A stretch of 64,000 nucleotides of DNA from Spisula solida (GCA_947247005.1 OX365957.1:8652817-8716816); one strand, 5' to 3'. Numbered from the stretch's first letter, positions 1-11,960 are shown. The notes: generated from the sequence alone by a model not told the origin. Made by a program: numbers and translations.

Positions 1-788
1 AGTTACTATATAGCATGTACTCATCGTCGGCACTTATGAATAACGTTTAAGATACGTTATAAAATGTTTCTATCAATAGATACTGAATTAAACCGAATCG
101 AAGCTCATCTACTAAGCTATAACACTGGGCAGTGTAGGTATCCGTATATTATTGATAATTCTAGCACAAACAGCGGTTTCAGCAATATGCACATATAGGA
201 AATTTACGAACTGCCTATAAAACACAGCTACGGTTGAATAACTTCAAACCGCAAATAAACGTTCCGAGGAAGAAATTAGTACAGCGGATAATGTAATGAT
301 CTGTTGACAAATGCGGAATAATTGCTATACAAGAATCGAAATAATGAATATGTACCTGTGTTTTATTTACGCACCCGTGATGTTATTACTACGCATCCAA
401 ACATGTGACTTTGCCTTATTCTACGATAAAACACAGGTAAATATTCCGTATTTCTTAATGTAATAAAACAGCACCATTGACAAATTAATTTACGTAATGT
501 GTTTGTTAGATTGACAAACGTTTCTCTGACCTAGACGTTGTCGACGTGGTGAAAGTTGAACTATATAACACCTTTCATAAAAGTAAGGACGAAATGCACG
601 TTAAAGATTTATATAAGTTAAAACTATATTTTGCAAATGATATGGACTTTCAAAAGTATACCAAAGGGTTACGTGGCATACATAGGTACAACATAATTAT
701 TTATGAAGTATTTATACAGTGATTCATTTTTTTACTCGGATATGTAAACAAGTATTGTGAGACTTTTATAAATAACATATTTATGTAC
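1..788. other. Intronic sequence of the left-edge lectin paralog
   Basis: AT-rich non-coding DNA to the left of the minus-strand signal-peptide exon at 789-892. In the paralogous gene in this window the equivalent intron is about 2.3 kb, so the next exon of this gene would lie outside the window. I saw no coding exon, RNA gene or clear repeat here. Confidence 0.6.
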
Positions 789-892
789 CGATGGGTATAT
801 GGATTTCTCCACATTGTAGTTACACAGACAATCATAGTCAGCATTAACTAAGCTAACCAGAATAAGCAGTATGAACGGCCACATCGGTAACA
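789..892 (-). CDS. First coding exon of a second secreted lectin-family gene (partial, runs off the window)
   Basis: The exon begins after a CATTTCAG acceptor, has 8 nt of 5' leader, then ATG at 884 and 32 codons up to a phase-0 donor (TCG|GTACAT) at 789. It encodes a hydrophobic signal peptide (MWPFILLILVSLVNA) followed by DYDCLCNYNVEKSIYPS. The exon of the main gene at 43630-43733 has the same length, the same acceptor and leader spacing, the same phase and nearly the same mature start (DYDCLCNYNVEKSVYS). This is seen directly. That it heads a whole paralogous C-type lectin gene is inference, since the rest lies left of position 1. The acceptor before the ATG implies an upstream non-coding first exon. 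Confidence 0.8.
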
Positions 893-2930
893 CTGAAATG
901 GTAAACATTATGTTAGCATAATTATATACACTATGAAGGTAATACACAATACTTTATGTAATTATACGAATCTATTGACTAATGCTCCTGTAATTTACAA
1001 TCATCACGTAATGGTACTACTTGAGTCATATTTCGTTAATGATTTAAATTATCTATTATATGTCGTCACATTTTGTTTGGTTAATACGTAGTATAATGTA
1101 CAATGTCTAACAACCTTTAACGTCATATTGTGTGTTCGACTGAGACAGTCGTAGTCCGTGGCCATTCCCTGCCTATGTGGTCAATTACATTCGGTTCGGG
1201 GGACTTTAACGTTAATGTATGTGAACTTAAACTGAGAAGAATATTAAACGCGACTATCGTAAGGTTTCAAAGCGCTAGAAATCTGAATTAATTAACGCAC
1301 ACTATTATGAACAACTATTTAATATTTTGTACTTTAAAGATAAACATTGAACCCGCCTGATGGGTGAGTTTTTAAAATACGCATGTACGCCTCTCAATAA
1401 ACCATGTCATCAAATTGCAGACTGCATCGATCAGATGTTATTAGCACAAGCAGCTTTTGTAACGAAATGTTTATACTTATCTAATTTTAATTTCTTCTAG
1501 ACGCTAATAGCCAATCCACTATATTCAATCATTATTATTGATTTCCTAAATTATATGAACTAAGGACAACATCGTGTTTCAGAATTATATAACGGTAAAT
1601 GAGACCACGAAGGTACACACACATACAAACTTATGTTAATGTTGATAACACTCATTTACATAAAATTAAATTCACCTAAGCGTCTCACTGCAGAAATTGA
1701 CACATACCTAAGACCACAATTATAGACCTTTAGAACGGTCTTATCTTATCACGTCGTTGAACTTATATACATATAGCTAATGTACTATTGACGGTGATAA
1801 TAACATTTCAAACTTGACCATACAGGAAAGACTCGAGTAACATGTATTAATCCCATTTCGTTCTATAAAAATCACATTGATACCAAATAAGACTAGTTTA
1901 TATACATTCTTTGGTATATATATATATATATAGATACATTGCCAAATCAACCAGGATAAAGGGAAACTACAAAAAACTCACTTCTCCAAGAGACCATTGT
2001 AATTGTCTTTCATATAACGAGTGCTTTATGTACTATCGTCCTGTTGTCCTAGTACATTATTATGCTATCATATAGTCTAAATACAATATACAAGTCGCAA
2101 CACAAATACATGATATCTACAAATATTACAATTGAAATGTTGCTTTTTAAAAAAAGAACATTTACGGATACCCAAGACGTTTAGTAGGTTGCACTATTGA
2201 ATTTGGAAAAAAAGCATAAGGCGCAACCACATACTTTTGAAATGTGTGTTTATTGGTATCATATATTTATGACAGAAACTGCTATATCGAATTTTCACAT
2301 GAACCCTACCAAAACACTTGAGGCAATGGTCAAACTATCTGAACAGGAGAGAAAGTGAAACGTACATTTCATTAATTATTTAATGCTGGAAGATATATCT
2401 TTAGAGCATTGAGGAATTAATGTTGTGTGAATACTAGCATTCTTTTGTTTTTGCTGTTCTTTTCCCCCGTTGTTCTCATGTTTCTATATATATCTATATG
2501 CCGTCATGTTTGTTAATATTGATATGTCGCTCTTCAGAAAATGGAGGAATAAAAGTTATATATATACTTAGCGATTATCTGACTGTCCATTCATACAGTG
2601 CTGAACATTTATTACCAAGTGAAAATTTATGAAAATAATTTAAAACAGGCTCACATAAAAAAGCTTCTAATAGATCGTAAACTGTTTTGAATTTTAAGAC
2701 AATGCATTTGGTTTATATTTGAAAAAAAAACCTTATATTATCCTTAACAAAATGACAGATCTTCTAGTTAAACATATATTTTTCACATGGATATTTTATT
2801 GATATAATGTTGTTTTGAAGTGATACTGGCATCATCACCACTGCTCAAGAAAAAAAATGGAGAGAAAAAGTTATAGCCACTTATCAAGTTTACAAATGGT
2901 TTGTAGTTCTATTTCAATTGCTACTGATAA
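893..2930. other. Intergenic AT-rich stretch, no gene seen
   Basis: No supportable coding exon on either strand. It holds a short (TA)n microsatellite at about 1914-1934. Any promoter or leader exon of the 789-892 gene should lie here, but I could not identify it. Confidence 0.5.
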
Positions 2931-2931
2931 T

Positions 2932-3466
2932 TAGTCCCCTACCGGTTTTTGACCGGAGGGGACTATAGGTTTGCCCTCCGTCCGTCAGTCCGTCCGTCCG
3001 TCCGTCCGTCCGTCCGTCCGTCCGTCCGTCAGTCCGTCCGTCAGTCCGTCAGTCCGTCAGTCCGTCCGTCAGTCATTAGTCCGTCCGTCCGTCCGTCAGT
3101 CCGTCCGTCAAACAATCTGGATCCTGACATAACTCAAACAATTTCCAAGCTAGGCTTATGAAACTTGGTATGTGGATAGGGGGCAATAGGGGATTATGCA
3201 CGTCTAAAATATTTTGATTCTGACAAAAATTGTGGTTGCTATGGCAACAGAAAGAGTGAAAATATTCCCAAATCTGGATCCTGCCATAACTCAAACAGTT
3301 TCCAAGTTATGTTTCTGAAACTTGATATGTGGATAGGGGGCAATAAGGGGATTATGCACGTTTAAAAATATTTTGGTTCTGACAAAGATTGTGGTTGCTA
3401 TGGCAACAGAAACATTGAAAATGGCCTCAAACCGGTAGGAGACTTCTGTATTGCTTGCAATTCTTA
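2932..3466 (+). mobile_element. Hairpin/(CCGT)n/tandem-unit repeat element 1
   Basis: Starts with a hairpin-forming end (AGTCCCCTACCGGT, short loop, ACCGGAGGGGACT), followed by a CCGT microsatellite at about 2977-3110. Then come two tandem units of roughly 150-155 bp, each opening with TCTGGATCCTG and ending in GGTTGCTATGGCAACAGAAA. It closes with an inverted copy of the start (ACCGGTAGGAGACT) and TTGCTTGCAATTCTT. ORFs reading PSVRPSV come only from the CCGT repeat. Elements of this layout are common in mollusc genomes and are probably non-autonomous transposons. The class (helitron-like or other) is not settled by the sequence. Confidence 0.7.
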
Positions 3467-3518
3467 ATTACTTGTATTCTTTTCTTCTGGCAAAATATTA
3501 TTTCGAGAGCAAGCTATA

Positions 3519-3647
3519 CATTGTATAACGGAATGCGTTATATCCGAACTTATATAACAAAATTTCGTTGTACGGATATAGCGTAAATGGGATATAGCGA
3601 AAGAAATTTCTGGGTCCCTAGGATTTCGCTATAACCGAGTTCCACTG
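3519..3647 (-). mobile_element. Degenerate Tc1/pogo-like MITE
   Basis: The right end reads, in reverse complement, CAGTGGAACTCGGTTATAGC and is flanked by TA. The left end (CATTGTATAACGG, also next to TA) is a weaker inverted copy. The interior repeats the phrase 'gatatagcg'. TA target sites and CAGTG termini are usual for Tc1/mariner-pogo MITEs. There is no coding capacity. Confidence 0.5.
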
Positions 3648-3651
3648 TACA

Positions 3652-6357
3652 CATAATCCGGTAGTATTGAAAGGCAGGAGATTTATGCCTGATAAAGAAA
3701 TGTTCTATAGGACAATCGGTGTACCTTTAATTACAGCTTGATTTAGTGTACAATTTTATCAAGCTTTGTCTCGAAATTCCTTCGAATACGTTAGTATATA
3801 TATGTGGTTTGAGTTATTTTAAATTGTTTGGTGTCACATACTCTCTTTAATACAGATGTGTGATGTATGTGTTGCTTTATCTCATGGAACATGTATTCCA
3901 ACAGTTCCTGTCAGTTCATTCTTACAACACCACACAGTCACACACTTGGTAATATTGGTGGACATAATACATGGCGTGGTATTGACTTGCTAGTTTGATC
4001 ACGGATTCATACATACATATAAAGTAGTTTCAAGTCGCCACACTGTATCCAAGGATAATGAAGTAGAGATACTATTTACAACCAGTGATTCACAGAAATA
4101 TTTGATAAGTACACGCCGGGTTGTCAAGAACCGATACTAAATTAGGATACAAAGTTGGAAGTAATATACCTGTATCATCTATATAGCCAAATTAATGACT
4201 TTTCCTATACCGCGACGTCCATATGGAACGCCATCTTGGATTTCTCGGAGTGATCTCCAGCATAAAATGACAAATTTTGTGTGTATACTAATTTACATTT
4301 ATGATTTAATAAACATTATGCACGACGAAGTTAGTTTGTGAAACTTCCCAAATACTTGATTACACATTCATTGTGTGAAATTGGTGGGTGGGGTAATAAA
4401 ACCACTTATTACATGTCAGACTGTATGGATGCACTGTGTTCCAATTAAAGTGGTGTTTTTTTATTGAACATACGTGGGGTGATCAAAAAGAAATGAGACA
4501 AACGCTGTTAAATGACAATGCATACGGATATAATACTACTACAAAATATATCCTCTCTGTGTGTGCTGAGTTTCATATTTATTCATTTATTACTTGAATA
4601 GATATCAGCGTTTTCGCAACTTTGGGTTAAGCGACTCGCCGCACAAAATTGACGTCAATGACGTCATGTACGTAAACGGTAACTATTCGCACGTCACATT
4701 GCTCAAATAAATAGCTCATATCTCTAAACGTGTTGCATACAATTGCAGTTTATTCAGTATTTAGCAAGAAAGAGAGTTTGTTTACATAAAAACATTTCAG
4801 TTGTGATAAAATATCACGAGTGTCAAATATGTTTAACAATTATTCCGTCATTATCATTATTAAGTCGGCTTCCACGTATGACGTCCGTCTTGGCGAGTGA
4901 CGTCCAAAATTGAACGCTTATCTAATGCATTTGGGGCCTCTGCTTGATATAATAAAGTTTATTTTCCGCCACAAAATAGTGTGTACTAACAACATATAAG
5001 TATTCTTCTGCCAGACTTCCCTTCCGATGCCCATTTCATCATTTTAAATGTTTGTTTAGTCTTTTCATAAAAGTGTATTTTAGATAATGTATTTATCAAC
5101 ATTATAAATAATAACCAAACACATTAGATATTTGAAAGGTGAAATTGCCTCTGTCTGTACCTGTTTTACGTATGTTTTACCTGCAAATAACATTGACTGA
5201 CAATTGTTTTAATACGCCCGTTGAAAACGCATTGATAAATTGCTTTAATACTTTGCACACTTGCTTACCAGCACGCAGGAGAAGATAATTATTTAGCATT
5301 TTGTTGAAATTATGCCCCGTTTTGGACCAAGAAATGCTTATTTCTTTGCCATTATGACCTAGAGGACCGACACATGAGTAGGCAACAGTCCTGCCCCCCC
5401 CCTTTTCGACATAGAAGCCCCAACCTCTACACAGCTGAGGGTAATGCTGCTGTTATGAAGCATTTTGTTTTGAATATATAATTGTACTATCCTAGCATGA
5501 CAATTTGTTATCTATGCCATGTTATTTTCATCTGTTTATAATATTGTTCATATTCCAATTACTTTACTATGTACTTTATGGATATGTGCACTTAGGTTAC
5601 ATGGAAATGGAAATAAACACCGTCATAAAAGCAGCTTTAGTGTTTCTAATAGTGACCTTAGATATGTTAATTTTTTTTGGCAACTTCCCCATCCTAGATT
5701 TTTCTAGACTTTTGATATGTTATTTGTCAATGTTTTCTGATGCCAAAACAGTCAAATTTATTTCTTTTGCAATTTGTTTGAGGTTAAGCCTATTTTTACT
5801 GTAGAATGACTGGACAGGTTTTTTAACCTGTTATATTTTCAAAGTCCTACACATATTGTTTTGATACTTTGCATACTTGTTAATACTGTAAAATCATTCA
5901 TGTTATTATGTTAAATCACTGAAAAGTGGAAATAAAGAGTATATATATAGAAAAGTATAACCCCCTGTTCTTGGGATTATTAAAAACAAGCCATTATTGT
6001 ATAATTGTTGGCGTGTAGATAAATTGTGAGGATTGAATTTTATGATATAGTTCAACCAAGACATATATTAAAAATTTAACGCCACAAACGTGATGTTTTT
6101 TTACAGTAATGCAGCATATTAATCCATGGCTGTGTGTTTTCACAATTTCCTAGCTCCGTGTTTTATGTTCTAGGCAATCAGTTACTATGCCGTTTATTTA
6201 ACAGTTACACACATTTGTCATAGTTTTCGTCTACGAATTGACCATTTATGGTAATTATTTTCTGAGTGAAGCAGTTTTCATAAAGGTCACAAAAGTGTCT
6301 GCTTACGACAATAATGTACACTTTTTTAATAGAATCAGTGGGCGCGTCGGAGAATAA
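3652..6357. other. Gene-free stretch with terminal fragments of transposons
   Basis: No exon is supported. A lone mariner-type terminus (TA, then CGTGGGGTGATCAAAAAG) lies at 4471 with no partner found. At about 5212 a short stretch (ATACGCCCGTTGAAAACG) matches the start of the element at 41876, so it may be a truncated copy. A 99-residue ORF at 5505-5804 is hydrophobic but T-rich, with no family match or splice sites, and was not accepted as a gene. Confidence 0.45.
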
Positions 6358-6582
6358 ATTTATAGTTTACCCTACTTCTTTGTCCAATCAAAAGCCAGGG
6401 ATTTTCAAATTTTTGGACCTCTAATCCATTTATTTGTGCAATGAACACAATATCTAGTAAGTGGTTCATGAAGTAAATCCATTTATTAGGACAATTTTGC
6501 TGTGTCCATATATGGAAAACTAGACCCGCCTTCCCTCTAAATTGTACAGTTATTCCTATATCAGCAATTACCAGCTTATATA
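6358..6582. repeat. Direct repeat copy 1 (interrupted by a mariner MITE)
   Basis: The sequence from TTTATAGTTTACCCTACTT through ACTAGACCCGCC to CAGCTTATATA is repeated with scattered differences at about 8021-8235. In copy 1 the homology stops exactly at the MITE at 6583 and resumes after it at 7728 (CATACAATCTTG against CATGCAATCTTG). Copy 2 therefore shows the uninterrupted state. Confidence 0.75.
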
Positions 6583-7725
6583 CGAGGGGTGATCAACAAA
6601 TACAAGGAAAAAAGCCCTAATTTCTTTATTCGTCATTGTAAGTGAATGAAATTTTCTATACATGAAGATAAATGTATTTCAAGTTGATTCACCGCTGATC
6701 ATCAATATTAACCAAAGTCGGAACGAATGCGGTTTCCTATATTCTTTGACATTATGCGGCCCAAATTTTCCAACGTTGGACATAGCAAACGATGACGTAT
6801 AATTCGTGCGTTTGTAATTTTTTAAAGGGTGGGTTATGAATACTACATTCATGATTTCAACAAGACTGCGTTCAATAAACGCTTATGCCCCCTGTGGAAG
6901 CCTTGTCCATAAATAAGTCTAAGTCCAAAAGTAGGTCAAGGTGAAGGTCAAAATGGGGTTAGGTGATACTGGCGTGTGGAGAGTGTTCATACACAACATC
7001 CATGCAAGTATGAAAGCTTTGTAGCAAGCCATATTAATGCTAGAAGAAACGGTCAATTTGGGTTAACCAGGACGGACGGACGAACGGACGAACGGACGGA
7101 CGAACGGACGGACAGATGAATCACTATATGCCTCCCCATCTATCGATAGGGGGGCATAAAAACAAGTTTTAATGTCACAATTCCGTTTTAGAACTATTTG
7201 CTTCCAATTCGTCAGAAAATGAGTGCGATACAGAAATCGGCGATGAAGTGTGGTTGCGATTGAAACGTCATAACATACTAATGGCAATATTGCACAAAGC
7301 AACAACAACCGGGGTATATAATAGCAAACAAAACAGGTGTATGTTTGGTATATTTATGCTATCATATGTAGCCCTGTGAAATCAATGCCGACATGCAAAT
7401 AGGCTATACGACGTCAATAACAAATTACGTCATCCATACTAATGATATCCAATAGCTAATTCTTATAATTTACATGTAAGTTGTAAAGGAAAAAATGAGT
7501 TTCTGTTTACAGGTCTATGAAGTGTATCTGGTTGTACAGCTATTTTTTCAAAGTTACAGTTTCTATGTTGTTTCGACCAAATTTTACCTCCAGTTTAATG
7601 TTTTATAGCTATGTACATTGTGTATTTGTAATACCTCAATCTTTTATATGACCAATTATTTTAAGTGTTGGTCACGTTATAAAGATTTCAAAGCATATTC
7701 CCACGTATTTGTTGATCATCCCTCG
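6583..7725. mobile_element. Mariner-type MITE, TIR CGAGGGGTGATCAACAAA
   Basis: The two ends are inverted copies over about 22 bp (CGAGGGGTGATCAACAAATA and the same with one change), and TA lies on both sides (6581-6582 and 7726-7727). The sister repeat at 8021-8235 gives the empty site with a single TA, which proves the insertion and its boundaries. There is no transposase ORF. A CCGT-type element (about 6880-7160, minus) is nested inside. Confidence 0.75.
6880..7160 (-). mobile_element. Hairpin/(CCGT)n repeat element 2, minus orientation
   Basis: Read on the minus strand it starts with a hairpin (TATGCCCCCCTATCGATAG, then GGGGAGGCATA) at about 7117-7160, then CCGT/TCGT microsatellite at about 7071-7112, then a unit containing reversed AAGGTCA-type phrases near 6936-6955. 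The order is the same as in the elements at 2932, 13411, 41876 and 47211. The far end is not clear. No coding content. Confidence 0.55.
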
Positions 7726-7844
7726 TACATACAATCTTGCCTTATTTTACCATCATAACTCCATTAATGGCATGCTATTGTTTGCAAACAAAAGCATTGG
7801 AAATGACATCAACAAGTGGGCGGGTAAACTATAAGCCGGTTATA

Positions 7845-7935
7845 GATCACATATTAGAATAATAAACGAATAAGTACGGCGTTCGCTTCGCTCACTTGTA
7901 CTTATTTCGTTTATTATTCTAATATATGATCGATA
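7845..7935. repeat. Near-perfect hairpin (arms about 38 bp)
   Basis: The arms TAGATCACATATTAGAATAA and TTATTCTAATATATGATCGA pair around a loop containing GGCGTTCGCTTCGCTCAC. A partial relative lies at about 8668-8735 (CGCCTTGCTTCGCTCC ... TATATGATCTATAACC). It looks like a small palindromic MITE, and no target duplication was resolved. Confidence 0.65.
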
Positions 7936-8020
7936 ACCTATACATTTAAACCAGTCTATGATTGACAGACAAAAGCGACCGCAACCAATACAAAGTGTGA
8001 AATAGCAGTTTATATTCTTA

Positions 8021-8235
8021 TAGTTTACCCTACTTTTTTGTCCAATCAAAAGCCAGGGACTTTCAAATTTTTGTACCTCTAATCCATTTATTATTGCAAA
8101 GGACATACTCACTATTTAGTAGATCATTTATTGGGACAACTTGGCTGTTTCCAAATACGGAAAACTAGACCCGCCTACCCTCTCAATTGTACCGTTATTC
8201 TTTCAGCTAATATACATGCAATCTTGTCAATTTTC
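8021..8235. repeat. Direct repeat copy 2 (uninterrupted)
   Basis: Sister of 6358-6582 plus 7728 onward, sharing long runs such as GTCCAATCAAAAGCCAGGGA and GGAAAACTAGACCCGCCT. It provides the empty-site reference for the 6583-7725 insertion. Confidence 0.75.
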
Positions 8236-8395
8236 ACTCAAATTTCTCTATTATAAGGCCAGAGTTCTTTTATTTTTCGTTATTCAACCCCTCCAGTCCG
8301 ATTTTTTGGTAAAATAGCATGTATCTTGTTCTGTTAATCTAGCAGTGTGTTCTCTAATTCCTGAATTTATCTTTGACCGGGAAGCGCTTTGCTTT

Positions 8396-8662
8396 ATGCA
8401 GCTGCAGACATCTGAGTACTGTTTTATCAAGGCACTTACAGAAATCGTAAACCTACGATCAAATTTAAGGTCTTTATATTTTGTTTACAGTTATAAAGGG
8501 TGGTAAATGGATCTGCAATATTTACAATGACTCAGTAAATGAACTCCTACAAACCATATCTGGCTCCAATTTGCAGTTGTAAAAGAATTGAAATTTGAAC
8601 ATAACTTTAAGATTTTCGTAAGTGCTTTGATAAAACAGTACCCAGCTGTTCAATTAATAGTT
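8396..8662. repeat. Imperfect inverted repeat, about 60-bp arms
   Basis: The left arm includes GTACTGTTTTATCAAGGCAC and the right arm its reverse complement GTGCTTTGATAAAACAGTAC, each followed inwards by matching TTACNNAAAT sequence. Probably a small foldback MITE. No gene. Confidence 0.55.
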
Positions 8663-8739
8663 TCATTCGCCTTGCTTCGCTCCATTGCACTTATTTGTTT
8701 ATAATTCTAATATATGATCTATAACCTATACTTCAGGCG

Positions 8740-9500
8740 CCGATGATAGTGAAATAATTTGCAAGAAGATAACAGAGGCAGTAATTCAAACAGAGTATAT
8801 TGAACAACATGCTTCACGGTATATCGTCATTACATACCTACTCCTTTGTTTGTAATAGGTCCATATCCTTTAGAAAGACCTGTATTAACAAAAGAATTCC
8901 GTGCCTGAAAACCGTGACCAGGTCTGTCCTACCCAGATAGACCTCCCACTCGGTCGATATCCTATACATACAAAAAGAGTATATTAAGTCAGACAGGGAA
9001 GGCAGCACTCAACTTAACCAGCCGAGCACAGAAAACATTAAAAACACACAAAGCACAATGCCCAACTAAACAAGCGCAGATCCGCCCAAGTCCAAGCTGT
9101 CGAAAAGTATAATAAATTATAACAGCAACCAAAAGGCCTTTCTTCTGTTATTGACAATACAATTAAGGATTGGATGATCAAGTATCCCTGGTTCCATGTC
9201 ACTCTTGGTGGGCCAGTGATCACAAATATAACCCTACTGATTTGAACTTGGGGTTAAACTTTTCATTGGTACCCAATTTTAATCACACAATACCAAATAA
9301 GAAAAAAACACAGGGGGTAATTACCTAAATTAGCCCCCTCCCAAAAAAGCTTATCTGTAGCATTGTGGCCGTTTACACGATGCTGTTGGCAACCGTCACA
9401 CGTTAGCAACCATCACATGTTGTTCTTTCGTTCATGCAAATTGACCTGTAGTACTGACATGGATATGTCACAAACTAGCTCGCATTCTCATATCAAACTT
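8740..9500. other. No feature recognised
   Basis: Mixed-composition DNA with short ORFs only. No splice-bounded exon, RNA gene or repeat with visible ends was identified. Confidence 0.4.
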
Positions 9501-9638
9501 AGTCCTTGTATAAGCAATTGGTAGTCTGTATTTTGTTTTGGATAATAATGAAGGAGGCCAAAATGTTTGTTGTGATGAAATATAGGTTGAGGAAGACTAT
9601 GAATTTGACCAGAAAACACGATTTTTTTTCATTCACAG

Positions 9639-9853
9639 ATGCCATCAGTACAAATGTACAAATAAAGTGTGAGGTATCGTTGACAGTAAGAAACTTAGGA
9701 CTGAGGGAAACAAGTGGCTATGTGAAAGTGGCATTATTTGAAAAATTGACAAAGCAGCCATTTGTTGAAAATAGTGTCATTGAGTTAAGTGTAATCTACA
9801 ATAAAGAATGGGAAGGAAGAGAAATGTATGCATCAAGTGTTTCTGAATGCCAG
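9639..9853 (+). CDS. Orphan exon candidate of unknown protein
   Basis: A 215-bp open segment is bounded by a strong acceptor (T-run then CATTCACAG) and a consensus donor (CCAG|GTAAAAA). It starts in phase 1, ends in phase 0 and encodes about 71 residues with balanced composition, including LTVRNLGLRETSGYVKVALF, ending EMYASSVSECQ. Codon use looks like real coding sequence compared with the T-rich flanks. I do not recognise the family; the alternating hydrophobic pattern would suit a beta-rich extracellular domain. No neighbouring exon in a compatible phase was found, so it may be part of a long-intron gene, a pseudo-exon or a captured fragment. Confidence 0.45.
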
Positions 9854-9944
9854 GTAAAAAAATAATTGAACTTTATGTCTACTTCTAATTTAACGTACTT
9901 GAATTTGAAATGGTCTAAAAGTTGCTTAATTGTCTGGTATTAAT

Positions 9945-10017
9945 TTTATTTCGTCTTTGGTATGACGCGGCTTCGGATCGAACCCGGGACCTCCCGCACT
10001 CTGATTAAAGCTAATGT
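9945..10017 (-). repeat. tRNA-derived SINE fragment
   Basis: On the minus strand this reads GGAGGTCCCGGGTTCGATCC, a pol III B-box (GGTTCGATCC), followed by GCCGCGTCATACCAAAGACG, a tail phrase known to me from bivalve SINEs. The A-box half is not visible. The 2.99-kb transposon begins immediately beyond it at 10018, so the SINE was probably cut by that insertion or was already truncated. Confidence 0.55.
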
Positions 10018-10076
10018 CACAGTATGTTGACTCACTGTACCCCCAAAGCGGAAGTCGCTGATAACTAGGCGTCCAG
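10018..10076 (+). repeat. Left terminal inverted repeat of transposon copy 1
   Basis: 59 bp pairing with 12948-13006 with a single mismatch near the inner end. It contains the AP-1-like palindrome TGACTCA and the inner motif TAGGCGTCCAG, which recurs in the subterminal regions. Confidence 0.9.
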
Positions 10077-11149
10077 AAAATAAATTGATCGTGTTTACCG
10101 TCTCGGATAATTTGGATTGTATTAGTTTATTCCTTTGTATAGCATAAAGTAAGTGTACTGTTTTAGTTAAAATGTAGTCCATAAAATACTGTTTTCGTAG
10201 ATACCAAACATTCCTGATAAAAGCCCTTATAAACTTTATTTTCAAGTAAAATAACGATTAGATATTTGTTTAAGCTTGTAAAGAACCTACAATTTTTTTG
10301 AAAAATAGTATATTTAGCGCTCACAAAGTCCTGCAACCTTTTCTGCATTGTAAATGAATGTTTAACACATAGATACACACAAACGTTGCTCTATTTTAAC
10401 GGATACTTTTTGAAGAAAATGAGTTCTTCTGGGACATGTATGCCGATTACACTGTATGACTAGTCGAAACATGACTGACCCACTAGTCGCATTTTGTAAA
10501 ATCTGGACTGTCCGCTTAGTCGCCAAAAAACTGTACGCCTATGCAAACGTAATTTCAACCTTACATTAAATGATCTGACCTTGTTATGTGTTAACCGTAG
10601 AAAATAGTCATGGAACAGTATCAATGCTACTGCGGCAATTGTTATTCAAAGAAAATGTTTCTGGAGTAAAAGACCCGAAGAATCGGAGACCTATGCATTG
10701 AGTAATTACATAATTACATGTACCTTGGATAACTTTAACATTAAAGTTTGGTTTATAAAATTGTAATACACGTAAGTCCCTATGACATCCCGATAGTCAG
10801 GAATGTTATAAGGTTGAATGGCGACTTTGATCTATTGACCTTGTTAAGTTATTGAACGGAAACCATTTGACCAATTTATTCATGTTAAAGGTCACAGTGA
10901 TACAGTCCCTTGACCTACCGACCGCACAATCCATAGCGGTAATCTATTGTTGATGCCAAACCGCCATCTAAAGTTCCAGGGTCCTTAATTAGGCCAAGCA
11001 TTCTGGAAATTGTGAACGGAAACAATTTGGTCTACCAACCGACCGACAGACATACATGTACATGTATAAGCAAAGCAATTATACCACTTCACAGATAGGA
11101 GGGGAATAAATTCGTACAAATGGTGCCGAAATACTTTAAGCCTAAGTCC

Positions 11150-11960
11150 CACTGAGCATTTTTTGCCTCGGCTTCGGGAGGCATCGGGAACATGATCCTC
11201 GTGGTCTATGGGTAGCTTCGGGGAAGTCATGAGGCAATTGGGAGGCATCGGGATAACTCTCGATGTATTCCCGACTCAATGCGTCGGTTCAACTGCGTCA
11301 GGGATGTTATACCGATGGACATCAGGAGGTTCGCCATTGTCTGAGGGAAGCTCCCCGATGTATCGGGGAAGCTTCGTGAAGTCTGGAGATATCTAGTCAG
11401 TTCGCAATAACATCGGGATATTTCAAAGCATGTATTGATTTTTACCTGATATACTCGCGATTTTATATCGGGAATATCTCGAAGGCATCCCCGTAGCTCG
11501 GGAATATCCCGGGGAGGCATCTCCGAGGCATCCAGAACCTCGGGGAATAATCGGGGTTGCTTTCGCGTTAAAATTAATTCTGCGAGGCACACCAGAGGTT
11601 TCCCGACACATCGAGGATGTATCGCTAATAAATAATAAAAGTATCAGGAAACTTCGTGGGAATTTTAACGTTTGACAAATATTCGGCGATATTTCGCGGT
11701 TTCGGGATATAATCCTCGAATAAAAGTTTATATTAATCGGAGATGATCGGGTTTTACCGGGAGCCATCCGGAGAACTCGCGATATGATCCCGACGTTATA
11801 CGTTGGTACCACTGCCTCGGGGATTTACAGACGATGACATTCATATCGCGAGCCTTCGGTGCCATTGAGGCGGGGGGGGGGGTGGCGATTCCCAAAAGGC
11901 GGAAATTTGACACGCCGAATGAGTCCGGGTCCTGGAAAAAGATATTGGTCGGGTTTTAGA
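11150..11960. other. CGGGA/TCCCG-rich core of transposon copy 1
   Basis: About 800 bp with much higher GC and CpG content than its surroundings. It is built from irregular recurrences of ATCGGGA, CGGGGAA, GAGGCATC and their complements. No protein-coding signature, tRNA or rRNA is recognised. It looks like degenerate amplification of a short motif or captured foreign sequence. The same block is in copy 2 at 36524-37334. Confidence 0.6.

Noticed and set aside
2949..3161. ORF of PSVRPSV repeats as a protein
   Set aside because: It is the CCGT microsatellite read in frame; it has no start context, splice sites or non-repetitive part.
5505..5804. 99-residue hydrophobic ORF as a membrane protein
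   Set aside because: T-rich composition explains the hydrophobicity; no homolog recognised, no splice or promoter support.
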